From Erysipelotrichales bacterium (GTDB lineage: Bacteria; Bacillota_I; Bacilli_A; Erysipelotrichales; Erysipelotrichaceae): 46,655 nucleotides of DNA. A program made the translations under genes and the position numbers. The stretch spans positions 1-46,655 of the forward strand of contig CAJTJP010000025.1 of NCBI GenBank assembly GCA_910576855.1, given 5' to 3'. Positions 17,966-25,066 of the stretch are shown here, one piece after another. Within the stretch, counting starts at the first letter, position 1; each line of letters begins with the position of its first letter. The notes below the pieces were generated by a model, which did no database searches, was not told where the DNA came from, and saw only the letters and a program-made list of their open reading frames with translations.

Positions 17966-18781
17966 TTATTTTACCTCTATTTCTTTATCTACACGCCCCA
18001 TCATCTTCTTCATCAACTGCTGGAACTGTCCGCTGGTTTCTTCGTCCATCGGAAGAAGCTGCCCAATCTGTCCAACAATCATAGCAGTTACATCGTCCAT
18101 AGAAAGCGGTTCCTGCTGGTGGTCTTTCATAGTTTCTTGCATGGTTTGGAACATAGCGGCGGTCACAGCTTCTCCCGGCTGTTCTCCATTGTCCATATCT
18201 TTCTTAATATCCCGCAGGATAGCAAGGAATACATTCTTGATTTTCTCAATCTCCGCTTCATGTTCTCCCATCTTCTGGGCGTTCAAAAATTGTAAATCCT
18301 GTTTTGCTTCTGCTCGATGCTCCGGGTGTTCTTTCATCAGATCAGACAGGGAAACCGTTGCCAACTCGATTAGTCGGTTTCGTGCCATGATACCCTTTGC
18401 TGCGGTGTCTTGAAAGTAAATTCGTATCAAGTCCATCAGTTTCGGGAAATTCTTGTGTTCCAACAGCCGGTTGAGGATTTGCACATCCACAGTACCCGTC
18501 ACAAGCCCTTTGATTGCCCCCTCAGACAAGCCCAATTCAGATATATCATAGCTTTTGCGGACGCTGATATTGGATAACCCCAGTATGTAGTCGGTGGACA
18601 CCTTAAATTCCTTTGCCACACCTATGAGGATATCACTGTTGACCGTCTTTGTTTCTCCACTGACAATGCGGCTTAACTGGGAAGCAGATACGCCTATCTT
18701 CTTTGCAAGCTGCTTTTGTGTAATGTGGTTTCCGTTGCATAAATCGGAAATCCGCTGTCCGGGTGTTCCGGGTAAAGCCAT
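17966..18781 (-). CDS. XRE-family element regulator with long helical C-terminus
   Basis: A 271-residue protein. HTH at ~10-65: ITQKQLAKKIGVSASQLSRIVSGETKTVNSDILIGVAKEF, then VSTDYILGLS. The remaining ~190 residues are helical and Met/Gln/Glu-rich, as in regulators of Tn1549-like and Tn4451-like elements. AGGAGGTG lies upstream of ATG 18781. The promoter overlaps palindromes suggesting autorepression. The metallophosphoesterase gene follows after 1 nt and is presumably co-expressed; the position directly after this regulator looks like a cargo slot. Confidence 0.8.
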   Translation of the reverse strand: MALPGTPGQRISDLCNGNHITQKQLAKKIGVSASQLSRIVSGETKTVNSDILIGVAKEFKVSTDYILGLSNISVRKSYDISELGLSEGAIKGLVTGTVDVQILNRLLEHKNFPKLMDLIRIYFQDTAAKGIMARNRLIELATVSLSDLMKEHPEHRAEAKQDLQFLNAQKMGEHEAEIEKIKNVFLAILRDIKKDMDNGEQPGEAVTAAMFQTMQETMKDHQQEPLSMDDVTAMIVGQIGQLLPMDEETSGQFQQLMKKMMGRVDKEIEVK

Positions 18782-18808
18782 AGATATGCACCTCCTCTAC
18801 ATACTTCC

Positions 18809-18894
18809 ATTATACAGGAGAATTGCAGAAATGCAATTTTGAGATTGAATATTTTCCTAAAATGCAATTCTCGCAAGATTCTGGGAATTGCATT
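18809..18894 (-). promoter_or_regulatory. Autoregulated promoter with repeated AATGCAATT boxes
   Basis: Minus strand: -10 TATAAT (18809-18814) and -35 TTGCAT (18831-18836), spaced 16 nt. The -35 lies in the perfect palindrome AATTGCA-gaaa-TGCAATT (18821-18838). Upstream, AATGCAATTC (18861-18870) and GAATTGCATT (18885-18894) form a second perfect inverted repeat. Four half-sites AATGCAATT thus surround the promoter of the XRE gene, the expected layout for an autorepressor. The outer repeat also resembles a hairpin on the opposite strand. Confidence 0.72.
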
Positions 18895-18930
18895 TTTTTC
18901 GTGTAGACTTAGGGTAGTTCATTGATGAGC

Positions 18931-19076
18931 TGCACCTTGAAAACAGAATGACCGTCCGAAAAGGAATACCTCTCCCGGAGAAGTAGCGCATTTGCGTACC
19001 AAAGGAGAAACACGCCGCAGGAATGGGGCAGGAAGCCTTTTCGGAGAGAACGGCGAAGGAAAAATGGAGGGAACAC
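18931..19076 (+). other. Structured leader or candidate oriT region of the mobilizable element
   Basis: CCGAAAAGG (18956-18964) and CCTTTTCGG (19036-19044) are perfect inverse complements around 71 nt that contain the smaller palindrome TCTCCCGGAGA. A box TGCACCTTGAAAACAGAAT at 18931 recurs, with 2 changes, at 21084 (TGTACCTTGAAAACTGAAT), just before another element gene. No gene fits here. It could be an mRNA leader for the Cys-rich VLP gene or a transfer origin for the relaxase. Confidence 0.4.
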
Positions 19077-19488
19077 ATGAGAAAGAACCCATATAAACAA
19101 CTACCGCCCATAGAGCAAGCCGGACGGTTCCCTTAACCGCATAACACCGGCACAGAGGAAACAGGCAAACGCCTTGATACGACGGGAGTGCTGCTGTTAT
19201 GAGGACGGGAACTGTATGCTCCTCGACGATGGGGACACCCACATCTGCCCCCAGACCATTTCTTTCTCGGTCTGCTGTAAGTGGTTCCGCTGGTCGGTCT
19301 TGCCGCAAGTCGGAACGCTGGAAGCAGAGATTTTCCGGGATAAGGAGCTAAAACGCTGTGCGGTCTGCGGCAGAGTGTTCGTCCCAAAGTCCAACCGGGC
19401 GAAATACTGTCCCAACTGCGCCGCCAGAGTTCACAGGCGGCAGAAAACAGAAAGTGAACGGAAAAGGAGGTCTTGTGTGGACAGTTAG
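19077..19488 (+). pseudogene. Cysteine-rich VLP-domain protein, broken by a 1-nt insertion
   Basis: ATG 19077 with GGAGG upstream reads MRKNPYKQLPPIEQ and then stops soon after in frame. One extra G at 19119 explains this: removing it joins the frame to PDGSLNRITPAQRKQANALIRRECC and on to 19488, restoring a protein of about 136 residues. Its C-terminal part shows the family pattern of paired cysteines: RRECCCYEDGNCMLLDDG, ICPQTISFSVCCKWFRWSVLP, CAVCGRVFVPKSNRAKYCPNCAARVHRRQ. These small zinc-binding proteins are standard in Tn4451/Tn1549-type backbones, upstream of the RepA_N and relaxase genes; their function is unknown. Whether it is a true mutation or a sequencing error cannot be told from one sequence. 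Confidence 0.75.
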
Positions 19489-19599
19489 GGGCTGAAAAGT
19501 CCTTGATTTACAAGGCTTTGCAAGCACAGAACAGGGGCAGGCAATAGAAACTACCGTCTGTCCCCGAAAACGGGCTTCTAACCGTCCACAAAACACGAT

Positions 19600-19995
19600 A
19601 TGACAAACACCATTTATATCCATCAGCCGGAAAAGGCAGTCAGCTTTACCCGGCTTCCCAATTTCCTTTTTGAAGCCCCCACATTCACGCCGCTGTCCAA
19701 CGAAGCAAAGGTACTGTACGCCTTTATCCTGCGCCGGACAGACCTATCCCGAAAAAACGGGTGGGCGGACGAATACGGGCGGATTTACCTCTACTATCCC
19801 ATTAACGAGGTAGTGGAGCTGCTCCACTGCGGGCGACAGAAAGCGGTCAACACCCTGCGGGAGTTGCAATATGCCGGACTGGTAGAAATCCAGAAACAGG
19901 GCTGTGGAAAACCCAACCGCATTTACCCAAAATCCTACGAAGCGGTTCCAAACACCGACTTCAAGAAATCCAATTATGGAACGCCGGAGGACTGA
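19600..19995 (+). CDS. RepA_N-type replication initiator domain protein
   Basis: A 131-residue protein: FTRLPNFLFEAPTFTPLSNEAKVLYAFILRRTDLSRKNGW followed by GRIYLYYPINEVVELLHCGRQKAVNTLRELQYAGLVE. This is the winged-helix RepA_N domain of plasmid and ICE initiators. Only the DNA-binding domain is present; longer relatives carry a further C-terminal domain. The next 185 nt have stops in all useful frames, so the protein is either the naturally short form or truncated. It lies between the Cys-rich VLP and relaxase genes, the usual position. It may support replication of the excised circle. Confidence 0.78.
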   Translation: MTNTIYIHQPEKAVSFTRLPNFLFEAPTFTPLSNEAKVLYAFILRRTDLSRKNGWADEYGRIYLYYPINEVVELLHCGRQKAVNTLRELQYAGLVEIQKQGCGKPNRIYPKSYEAVPNTDFKKSNYGTPED

Positions 19996-20180
19996 AAACC
20001 GCACTCATAGAGTACGATAATCAATCCTCTTGAAGTACGAAAACCGGACGGTATATAGAAATACAGAGATTAAAACGATTTTGTTTATATCTTATCCATT
20101 CCTATCCTATCCGAGATATTTTCTGCGGGATTTTCCTGTGGAAAAGTCCCGGAAAGGAACGGAATGGGGAAAGGAGTTTC

Positions 20181-21046
20181 ATGGCACAACACGCAATTTT
20201 GCGATTTGAAAAGCACAAGGGAAATCCGGCAAGACCGCTGGAAGCCCATCACGAACGGCAAAAGGAACAGTACGCCAGCAATCCCGACATTGACACCAGC
20301 CGAAGCAACCGCACTCGCAGGGACAGCACCCGGTTTGTAGATACGCTGATTACCGCCAGCCCGGAGTTTTTAAAGAAGAAGTCCCCAAAGGAGATACAGG
20401 AATTTTCCAGAGGGCGGCTGATTTCTTAATCGGACGGGTAGGGACAGAAAATATCGTGTCGGCGGTGGTACACATGGACGAGAAAACGCCCCACCTGCAT
20501 TTGGTCTTTGTCCCTCTGACAGAGGACAACCGCTTGTGTGCAAAGGAGATTATTGGGAACAGAGCCAACCTCACAAAATGGCAGGACGATTTTCACGCCT
20601 ATATGGTGGAGAAATATCCCAACTTGGAGCGTGGGGAAAGTGCCAGCAAGACAGGCAGGAAGCATATCCCCACACGTCTGTTCAAGCAGGCGGTCAATCT
20701 CTCAAAACAGGCAAGAGCCATTGAAGCCACGCTGGACGGTATTACCCCGTTCAATGCCGGAAAGAAGAAAGAGGAAGCCCTCTCCATGCTGAAAAAGTGG
20801 TTTCCGCAGATGGAGAATTTCTCCGGGCAACTGAAAAAGTACAAGGTCACAATCAATGACCTGTTGGCGGAAAATGAAAAGCTGGAAGCAAGGGCAAAGG
20901 CCAGCGAAAAAGGCAAGATGAAAGATACGATGAAACGGGCAAAGCTGAAAAGTGAACTGGACGATTTACAGCGGCTGGTTGACCGTATCCCGCCGGATAT
21001 ACTGGCGGAACTGAAACGGCAGCAGCGGCACACAAGGGAACGGTGA
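20181..21046 (+). pseudogene. MobV-type relaxase with internal deletion and frameshift
   Basis: Start ATG 20181 after AAAGGAG. The first part reads AQHAILRFEKHKGNPARPLEAHHERQ, typical of Mob_Pre relaxases. After DIDTSRS (~residue 43) the family normally continues with about 26 residues beginning KYNFHIV before RTRRDSTRFVDTL; here they are missing in frame (junction about 20303-20316). After EIQEF the frame breaks: GAATTTTCC has one T fewer than needed (about 20402-20410). The other frame continues with QRAADFLIG and then the metal-binding HMDEKTPHLHLVFVP, and runs as a coiled coil to 21046. The relaxase would nick oriT and lead DNA transfer; two separate lesions make function very unlikely. 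Confidence 0.85.
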
Positions 21047-21119
21047 TTGATGACAGAAAACATTTCACGCCGCACAGCGGCAGTGTACCTTGAAAACTGA
21101 ATACAGAGAAAGGCGATAT

Positions 21120-21290
21120 ATGGCAAAAAAGCAACCGGACACAAATATCCCCCAGCATGAGATAGAAGCCCTTGCCCGGTGCTTACTTCCTGAAATCCAA
21201 AAATTCTTTGAAAGCCTGGAAGGACAAAAAGAATTTGAGGAGTGGAAAGCACAGAGGGCAAAAGAAACAGAAAAGAAAAGGAGCGTATGA
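21120..21290 (+). CDS. Small element protein, 56 aa
   Basis: ATG 21120 with AAAGG upstream; reads AKKQPDTNIPQHEIEALARCLLPEIQKFFESLEGQ and ends in a charged Lys/Glu tail. Short helical proteins like this commonly follow the relaxase gene in Tn4451-like elements; function unknown. A near copy of the ACCTTGAAAAC box lies about 30 nt upstream, and a strong hairpin terminator starts 2 nt after the stop. Confidence 0.6.
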   Translation: MAKKQPDTNIPQHEIEALARCLLPEIQKFFESLEGQKEFEEWKAQRAKETEKKRSV

Positions 21291-21291
21291 C

Positions 21292-21327
21292 AAAAGCGGC
21301 GGTATCACTCACGATACCGCCGCTTTT
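21292..21327 (+). terminator. Strong hairpin terminator, left copy of a 36-nt direct repeat
   Basis: AAAAGCGGCGGTATC (21292-21306) pairs perfectly with GATACCGCCGCTTTT (21313-21327) around ACTCAC. It closes the mobilization gene block and works in either direction. A second copy lies at 22627-22662. Confidence 0.8.
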
Positions 21328-21341
21328 AACGATAATCCCAA

Positions 21342-22112
21342 TTATAAAACTATTCCAAGAAATTGAACTAATGTAGCAATAGCTGCTCCGAATTGTGCAG
21401 TCCCATTGATAGCTTGTAATCCTTTCAGCGCTGTTTTAATGAACCCCTTTCGAGGACTTGCACTTTGTACCTCAGCTCGGATTACTTCAACACTGTCACT
21501 TATTTGTTCCTGTTCTTCTTGTGTAATATCAGTAGGCATGTGTTTCATAATATCAGAGATAATGTTTTCTAATTGAGTAACATCAATGCCATTGCTTTGA
21601 GTTGCATGAACTGTTGCGTTATCATTTGCTACATTTACCTGTGCCACGCCACCATTTACATTAATCATAAATTTTTTATCCTCATCATATCCCATCTGAA
21701 TGCCTATTTCCGTAAGATACCCTTCAATATAGTTGACAAAAGGAAGTACTATTCGATTACAAAATTCTTTTACAGCATCATTCGCTTCCCTTGCATAATG
21801 AAAAGCCATATCATGGTAAAAGTTGTGATAATTCTCTACAGCATATTTCAAATACTGATATGTATAAGAGATTTCCTCTTGTTTTGTATCGCCCATTGAG
21901 GAGAAGCAAGTCCCTCTTTCAACTGGCTCAAAATCGTCTGGATTAACATATTGCTTTATGTACTCTGATATAATTTCGTTTTCGTCAATATAAGCCATAA
22001 ATTTTTTCAATAAAGCCATTCCCGTCTGATGGTTGCATGTAATCAAACGGTTAGCAATTGTTCTAAATTCCATGGAAATTATTTTCAACTGTTTTTTATC
22101 AATGTTCTTCAT
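21342..22112 (-). CDS. Uncharacterised 256-aa protein with hydrophobic C-terminal tail (candidate effector)
   Basis: Not recognised. Residues 1-150 are helical with many aromatics (YTYQYLKYAVENYHNFYHDMAFHYAREA). A short Gly/Asn/Val segment follows (NGGVAQVNVANDNATVHATQSNG, about residues 153-176), of a type often found between sensor and effector modules. Another helical part is followed by a C-terminal stretch, AINGTAQFGAAIATLVQFLGIVL, that could insert into a membrane. The start overlaps the end of the upstream zinc-ribbon gene by 14 nt, so both are coupled. The pair is A+T-rich inside a G+C-rich element and bounded by duplicated terminators, as expected for cargo. A membrane-acting defence or toxin role is only inference. 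Confidence 0.7.
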   Translation of the reverse strand: MKNIDKKQLKIISMEFRTIANRLITCNHQTGMALLKKFMAYIDENEIISEYIKQYVNPDDFEPVERGTCFSSMGDTKQEEISYTYQYLKYAVENYHNFYHDMAFHYAREANDAVKEFCNRIVLPFVNYIEGYLTEIGIQMGYDEDKKFMINVNGGVAQVNVANDNATVHATQSNGIDVTQLENIISDIMKHMPTDITQEEQEQISDSVEVIRAEVQSASPRKGFIKTALKGLQAINGTAQFGAAIATLVQFLGIVL

Positions 22113-22554
22113 ACCTTACCCCACAAAACGGGCAATAACTCCCGCACATTTTATAAATTGGTTTGATTTTTGCTTCCCGCTTGCAACAAGAATATTCCTC
22201 AACTTCTAAAGCTTCTATTCTATACTTAATAGGATATTCTTCTTCATGCTGCGGCTTTTTACCTGCCTTGAACGAGATAAATGAACCTTTGAATTTCTTC
22301 TCCCACTTTTTCATCTCGTTATATATTAAATCATTTGCGTAATTCTTTGTCTTTTTTAAAGAAAGCTCTATCACGTCATCAGTAAAATAATTTTTCGCTT
22401 TTAAACCACAACTTGGACACCATATTTCAATAACATCTTCTGCATGATAATCCTCTGGTTTCATTTTAAAAAATTCCCCGCATAGAGGACATTGCATTAA
22501 AACAAATCCTTGATCGTCAGCAGGTATTGATACTTCACCAATTATAGTACTCAT
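22099..22554 (-). CDS. Zinc-ribbon protein (151 aa), partner of the downstream gene
   Basis: ATG 22554 has AGGAGG 7 nt upstream. Cys pairs CPLCG at ~21-25 and CPSCG at ~46-50 form a TFIIB-like zinc ribbon. A charged helical middle (NEMKKWEKKFKGSFISFKAGKKP) leads to a second set of cysteines (SCCKRE and MCGSYCPFCGVRYEE) at the C-terminus. It resembles generic TFIIB-type zinc-ribbon proteins of unknown role. It overlaps the next gene by 14 nt and is the first gene of the two-gene cargo operon, so it probably senses or regulates for the second product. Confidence 0.75.
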   Translation of the reverse strand: MSTIIGEVSIPADDQGFVLMQCPLCGEFFKMKPEDYHAEDVIEIWCPSCGLKAKNYFTDDVIELSLKKTKNYANDLIYNEMKKWEKKFKGSFISFKAGKKPQHEEEYPIKYRIEALEVEEYSCCKREAKIKPIYKMCGSYCPFCGVRYEEH

Positions 22555-22579
22555 ACATTACCTCCTGCCTATATCTTGT

Positions 22580-22585
22580 ATTATA
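22580..22585 (-). promoter_or_regulatory. -10 element of the cargo operon
   Basis: Minus-strand TATAAT at 22580-22585, 25 nt before ATG 22554. No good -35 is visible at 16-18 nt spacing. Confidence 0.45.
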
Positions 22586-22626
22586 GCGGAACTTCTCATA
22601 AAAATCTACCCTTATTTTTGAGTAAC

Positions 22627-22662
22627 AAAATCGACGGTATCACTCACGATACCGCCGCTTTT
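22627..22662 (+). repeat. Right copy of the 36-nt terminator repeat
   Basis: Matches 21292-21327 at 34 of 36 positions, in the same orientation; both differences are in the left arm. The two copies bracket the zinc-ribbon/hydrophobic-tail gene pair. Confidence 0.8.
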
Positions 22663-22685
22663 GCTTTTAACACTAAAGATATACT

Positions 22686-22726
22686 AAAAATCCGAAGCCG
22701 TCCCCGATTGGAACCGGGTTCGGATT
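22686..22726 (-). terminator. Terminator of tRNA-Thr
   Basis: Minus strand AATCCGAA (22719-22726) pairs with TTCGGATT (22689-22696), then a T run. Because it serves the tRNA, the mobilizable element must end to its left. Confidence 0.65.
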
Positions 22727-22735
22727 ATCATTATC

Positions 22736-22811
22736 TGGTGCCGGCTATAGGACTTGAACCTACGACCTACGCGTTACGAGTGCGTTGCTCTACCAACTGA
22801 GCTAAGCCGGC
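22736..22811 (-). tRNA. tRNA-Thr (CGT)
   Basis: Minus strand begins GCCGGCTTAGCTCAGTTGG; the anticodon loop CTCGTAA gives CGT; T arm GTTCAAGTC; 3' acceptor matches, with encoded CCA (22736-22738). Acceptor GCCGGCT/AGCCGGC pairs fully. One A-C pair closes the anticodon stem. Confidence 0.93.
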
Positions 22812-22926
22812 TTTTATAACGTCATTATTCTATCATTTATTTCAGTGAAATTCAATTATTTTTCTTATTGTTTTATTACGAATTCACAAGAATGATTCAT
22901 AAAAATAAAATCCTGATTGAAAAGAA

Positions 22927-22955
22927 TTGGTAAATATGCGATTATACGCTATAAT
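22927..22955 (+). promoter_or_regulatory. Promoter of the LacX-like epimerase gene
   Basis: TTGGTA (22927-22932), 17-nt spacer, TATAAT (22950-22955). ATG 22986 follows, with GCAGGTG as ribosome site. Confidence 0.6.
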
Positions 22956-22985
22956 AAAGGGAGATAAGAGAAAGCAGGTGCTAAT

Positions 22986-23846
22986 ATGAAAATCGCTAAT
23001 GAGCGCTATGAAATGACTTTTTGTGAAAAAGGCGGAGAAATGACATCATTCCGCGATAAACAAACTGATATACAATATTTGTATCAGGGAGACAGTGAAT
23101 ATTGGAGCGGCAAAAATCCAACGCTGTTTCCGATCGTAGGAAATACCCACAGCGGTACTTATGAAATAGACGGTAAGCAATATGCGATGAAAAATCACGG
23201 TTTGATTCGCTATGCGACGCTGACATGTATTGAACAAACCGAGGATTCAATTACCTTTGAATGTACCGACAGCGAGGAAACAAGAAAACAATATCCGTTT
23301 TCCTTCTGTTATCACATCACATATTATTTAGAAGGAAATCGCTGTACGATCACTTACCATATTACTAATACCGATGATCGAGACATGCCTTTTACCTTTG
23401 GTTTACATCCCGGATTTCGCTGTCCGCTGACATCAGATGAGAAATTTGAGGATTATCATTTAATCTTCAACAATCATGAGAATATCACGCAATTATTGTT
23501 TGATCCTGAGCGCAAACAGCCGGTAATCAAAAAAGCAGTGAAAGTAAAGGATATTCAACTTAGTTATCCGTGGCTGATTGAACCCGCCACTGTTATTTAT
23601 GAAGGCTGTAAAAGTACTCATGTCACCCTGCAGGGCAAAGAACACGGCATAAAGGTATCCATTGCCGGGTATCCTTATTTGGCATTTTGGACGCCGCAGG
23701 AAAATGCTCCGTTTATCTGTATTGAGCCATGGTACGGTCATACCGATTTTACTTGTGAACCGGTCGATTTTTCTCATCGCGAAGGCATGATGAACCTTTC
23801 TGCCGGCAAAACCTTTACCACATCTTATACAATTGAAGTATTCTAG
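22986..23846 (+). CDS. Aldose 1-epimerase family protein, LacX-like
   Basis: A 286-residue cytosolic beta-sandwich protein of the galactose mutarotase fold. Features of the LacX-like branch: GGEMTSFRDKQTDIQYLYQGD, YWSGKNPTLFPIVGN, MKNHGLIRY, the likely catalytic His in LHPGFRCP and Glu in CIEPWYGH. The family interconverts anomers of hexoses; the exact sugar cannot be told. Own promoter and terminator, so monocistronic. Full length. Confidence 0.85.
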   Translation: MKIANERYEMTFCEKGGEMTSFRDKQTDIQYLYQGDSEYWSGKNPTLFPIVGNTHSGTYEIDGKQYAMKNHGLIRYATLTCIEQTEDSITFECTDSEETRKQYPFSFCYHITYYLEGNRCTITYHITNTDDRDMPFTFGLHPGFRCPLTSDEKFEDYHLIFNNHENITQLLFDPERKQPVIKKAVKVKDIQLSYPWLIEPATVIYEGCKSTHVTLQGKEHGIKVSIAGYPYLAFWTPQENAPFICIEPWYGHTDFTCEPVDFSHREGMMNLSAGKTFTTSYTIEVF

Positions 23847-23866
23847 CCAGTCACATTGGCTTTTTG
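23845..23866 (+). terminator. Terminator of the epimerase gene
   Basis: AGCCA (23845-23849) pairs with TGGCT (23857-23861), followed by T5. The stem begins within the stop codon. Confidence 0.6.
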
Positions 23867-23961
23867 TTGTTTAGCGTAAATGAAACAGCCGGGTAATATT
23901 GATTAAGGTTTTTAAGGAATCAGCCCATCGGATAATAAAAATAATTATTCACAAAAGATGA

Positions 23962-24174
23962 GGTAACAATAGCTACAGATTAGATATCGATAAAGCTGCT
24001 CAAGAGCAAGCGGATCCGTTGTTTAATATTAAAGACGGATATCCTAAACTGATTATTGCAAGAACCCACCAAGAAGCGTATTCTATTGAAGGTGTTAATG
24101 TAATGGATATTGCAGATCGGCCGGTAAGAAATTATGATTTAATTATTAAAACAGCTTCTTTTCTTGATTATTAG
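23962..24174 (+). pseudogene. C-terminal remnant of an AAA ATPase with DUF4143-type end
   Basis: Open from 23962 to the TAG at 24172 with no start or ribosome site. It reads PLFNIKDGYPKLIIARTHQEA and then YSIEGVNVMDIADRPV, closely resembling the C-terminal end of ATP-binding proteins with DUF4143 (typically ...YEGIxIxDIxxWLL). The P-loop domain is absent upstream. It fills most of the 430-nt gap between the epimerase and nagB and is a decayed gene. Confidence 0.6.
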
Positions 24175-24190
24175 GAATATTATCAAATAA

Positions 24191-24206
24191 TTGCTCGAAA
24201 GAGCAA
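24191..24206 (+). other. GNRA-tetraloop hairpin upstream of nagB
   Basis: TTGCTC-GAAA-GAGCAA, a perfect 6-bp stem with a GAAA loop, about 20 nt before the nagB -35. It lies upstream of the probable transcription start, so it is more likely a leftover terminator or protein site than an mRNA leader. Confidence 0.35.
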
Positions 24207-24226
24207 GATAAAGCAAAATCCTTTTA

Positions 24227-24255
24227 TTGAAACAAAGGGGAAAAAGTGCTATCAT
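24227..24255 (+). promoter_or_regulatory. Promoter of nagB
   Basis: TTGAAA (24227-24232), 17-nt spacer, TATCAT (24250-24255). AGGAGGT precedes ATG 24284. Confidence 0.62.
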
Positions 24256-24283
24256 ATAGATATCTATCAGGAGGTATAAACGA

Positions 24284-25003
24284 ATGGAAGTTATCGTACT
24301 AAAAGATTATGAAGCTGTAAGTAAAAAAGCGTTTGAAGTCATGAAAGAAGTTGTCGTGAATAAAGCAGATGCCGTATTAGGCTTGGCAACCGGATCAACA
24401 CCGATCGGATTATATGAGAATATGATTGCCGATCATAAGGAAAACGGTACAAGCTATGCGAAATGTCAGTCATTTAACTTAGATGAATATGTAGGCTTGC
24501 CGAGAGATCATAAAGAAAGCTACTATACATTTATGCACACGAATTTATTCTCAGGCATTGATATCAAGGAAGAAAATGTTCATCTTCCGTACGGAGATAC
24601 AAAGGCTGACTGTGAAGCGTATGAAAAGGCCATGGAAAACGTACATGTAGATGTACAGGTACTCGGTATCGGTGCTAACGGTCACATTGGTTTTAATGAA
24701 CCTGGAACTTCCTTTGATGAGGAAACACATATTGTAACATTAACTGAAAAAACTCGTCAGGACAATGCGCGTTTCTTTGATGATGATATTAATCAGGTTC
24801 CTACACATGCAATTACAATGGGTATTGCGACAATTATGAAGGCAGGTAAAATTCTGTTAATTGCGACAGGCGCCAATAAAGCAGATGCCGTAGCCGCTAT
24901 GATCAATCAAGCCCCAAGCACAGATTGCCCGGCCTCTGTTTTACAGAATCACACAGATGTTGTTGTGATTTTAGATGAAGCAGCTGCAGCTAAGCTGAAA
25001 TAA
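24284..25003 (+). CDS. nagB: Glucosamine-6-phosphate deaminase
   Basis: A 239-residue cytosolic enzyme converting glucosamine-6-phosphate to fructose-6-phosphate and ammonia, the entry of amino sugars into glycolysis. Motifs: LGLATGSTPIGLYE (phosphate loop), SFNLDEYVGLP (catalytic Asp region), GIGANGHIGFNEPGTSF and AITMGIATIMKAGKI. Length and motifs match short Firmicute NagB. Strong AGGAGG site, own promoter and terminator. An amino-sugar catabolic gene fits an organism that also secretes a mucin-type peptidase, though nothing links them directly. Confidence 0.95.
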   Translation: MEVIVLKDYEAVSKKAFEVMKEVVVNKADAVLGLATGSTPIGLYENMIADHKENGTSYAKCQSFNLDEYVGLPRDHKESYYTFMHTNLFSGIDIKEENVHLPYGDTKADCEAYEKAMENVHVDVQVLGIGANGHIGFNEPGTSFDEETHIVTLTEKTRQDNARFFDDDINQVPTHAITMGIATIMKAGKILLIATGANKADAVAAMINQAPSTDCPASVLQNHTDVVVILDEAAAAKLK

Positions 25004-25018
25004 TCAATCATATGAAGT

Positions 25019-25048
25019 CAGAGGGTAGTGGATGCCCTCTGCTTTTTA
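25019..25048 (+). terminator. Terminator of nagB
   Basis: CAGAGGG (25019-25025) pairs with CCCTCTG (25035-25041), then CTTTTT. Confidence 0.78.
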
Positions 25049-25066
25049 AATGAAAGGAAACAAAAA

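Larger units (their letters stand above)
12655..22682. mobile_element. Tn4451-like integrative mobilizable element, about 10 kb, apparently immobilised
   Basis: Gene content defines it: large serine recombinase at the left end (minus strand), XRE regulators, Cys-rich VLP protein, RepA_N-type protein and MobV relaxase. The backbone (about 18.9-21.3 kb) is visibly richer in G+C than the host flanks; the cargo at 14.9-18.0 and 21.3-22.6 kb is A+T-rich. The left edge must lie between the surface-protein terminator (12605) and the recombinase; the right edge lies between the repeat at 22662 and the tRNA-Thr terminator at 22686. AGATAT occurs in both windows (12655-12660 and 22677-22682) and may be the duplicated target, but 6 bp in A/T-rich DNA is weak evidence. 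Recombinase, Cys-rich VLP and relaxase genes are damaged. Confidence 0.75.

Noticed and set aside
22688-22727. Second, damaged tRNA beside tRNA-Thr, suggested by GGTTCCAATC
   Set aside because: The would-be T arm has a G-G mismatch and no acceptor partner; a tRNA terminator explains the hairpin.
22576-22800. 74-codon plus-strand frame ending over tRNA-Thr
   Set aside because: It reads through the terminator repeat and antisense to the tRNA; not a gene.
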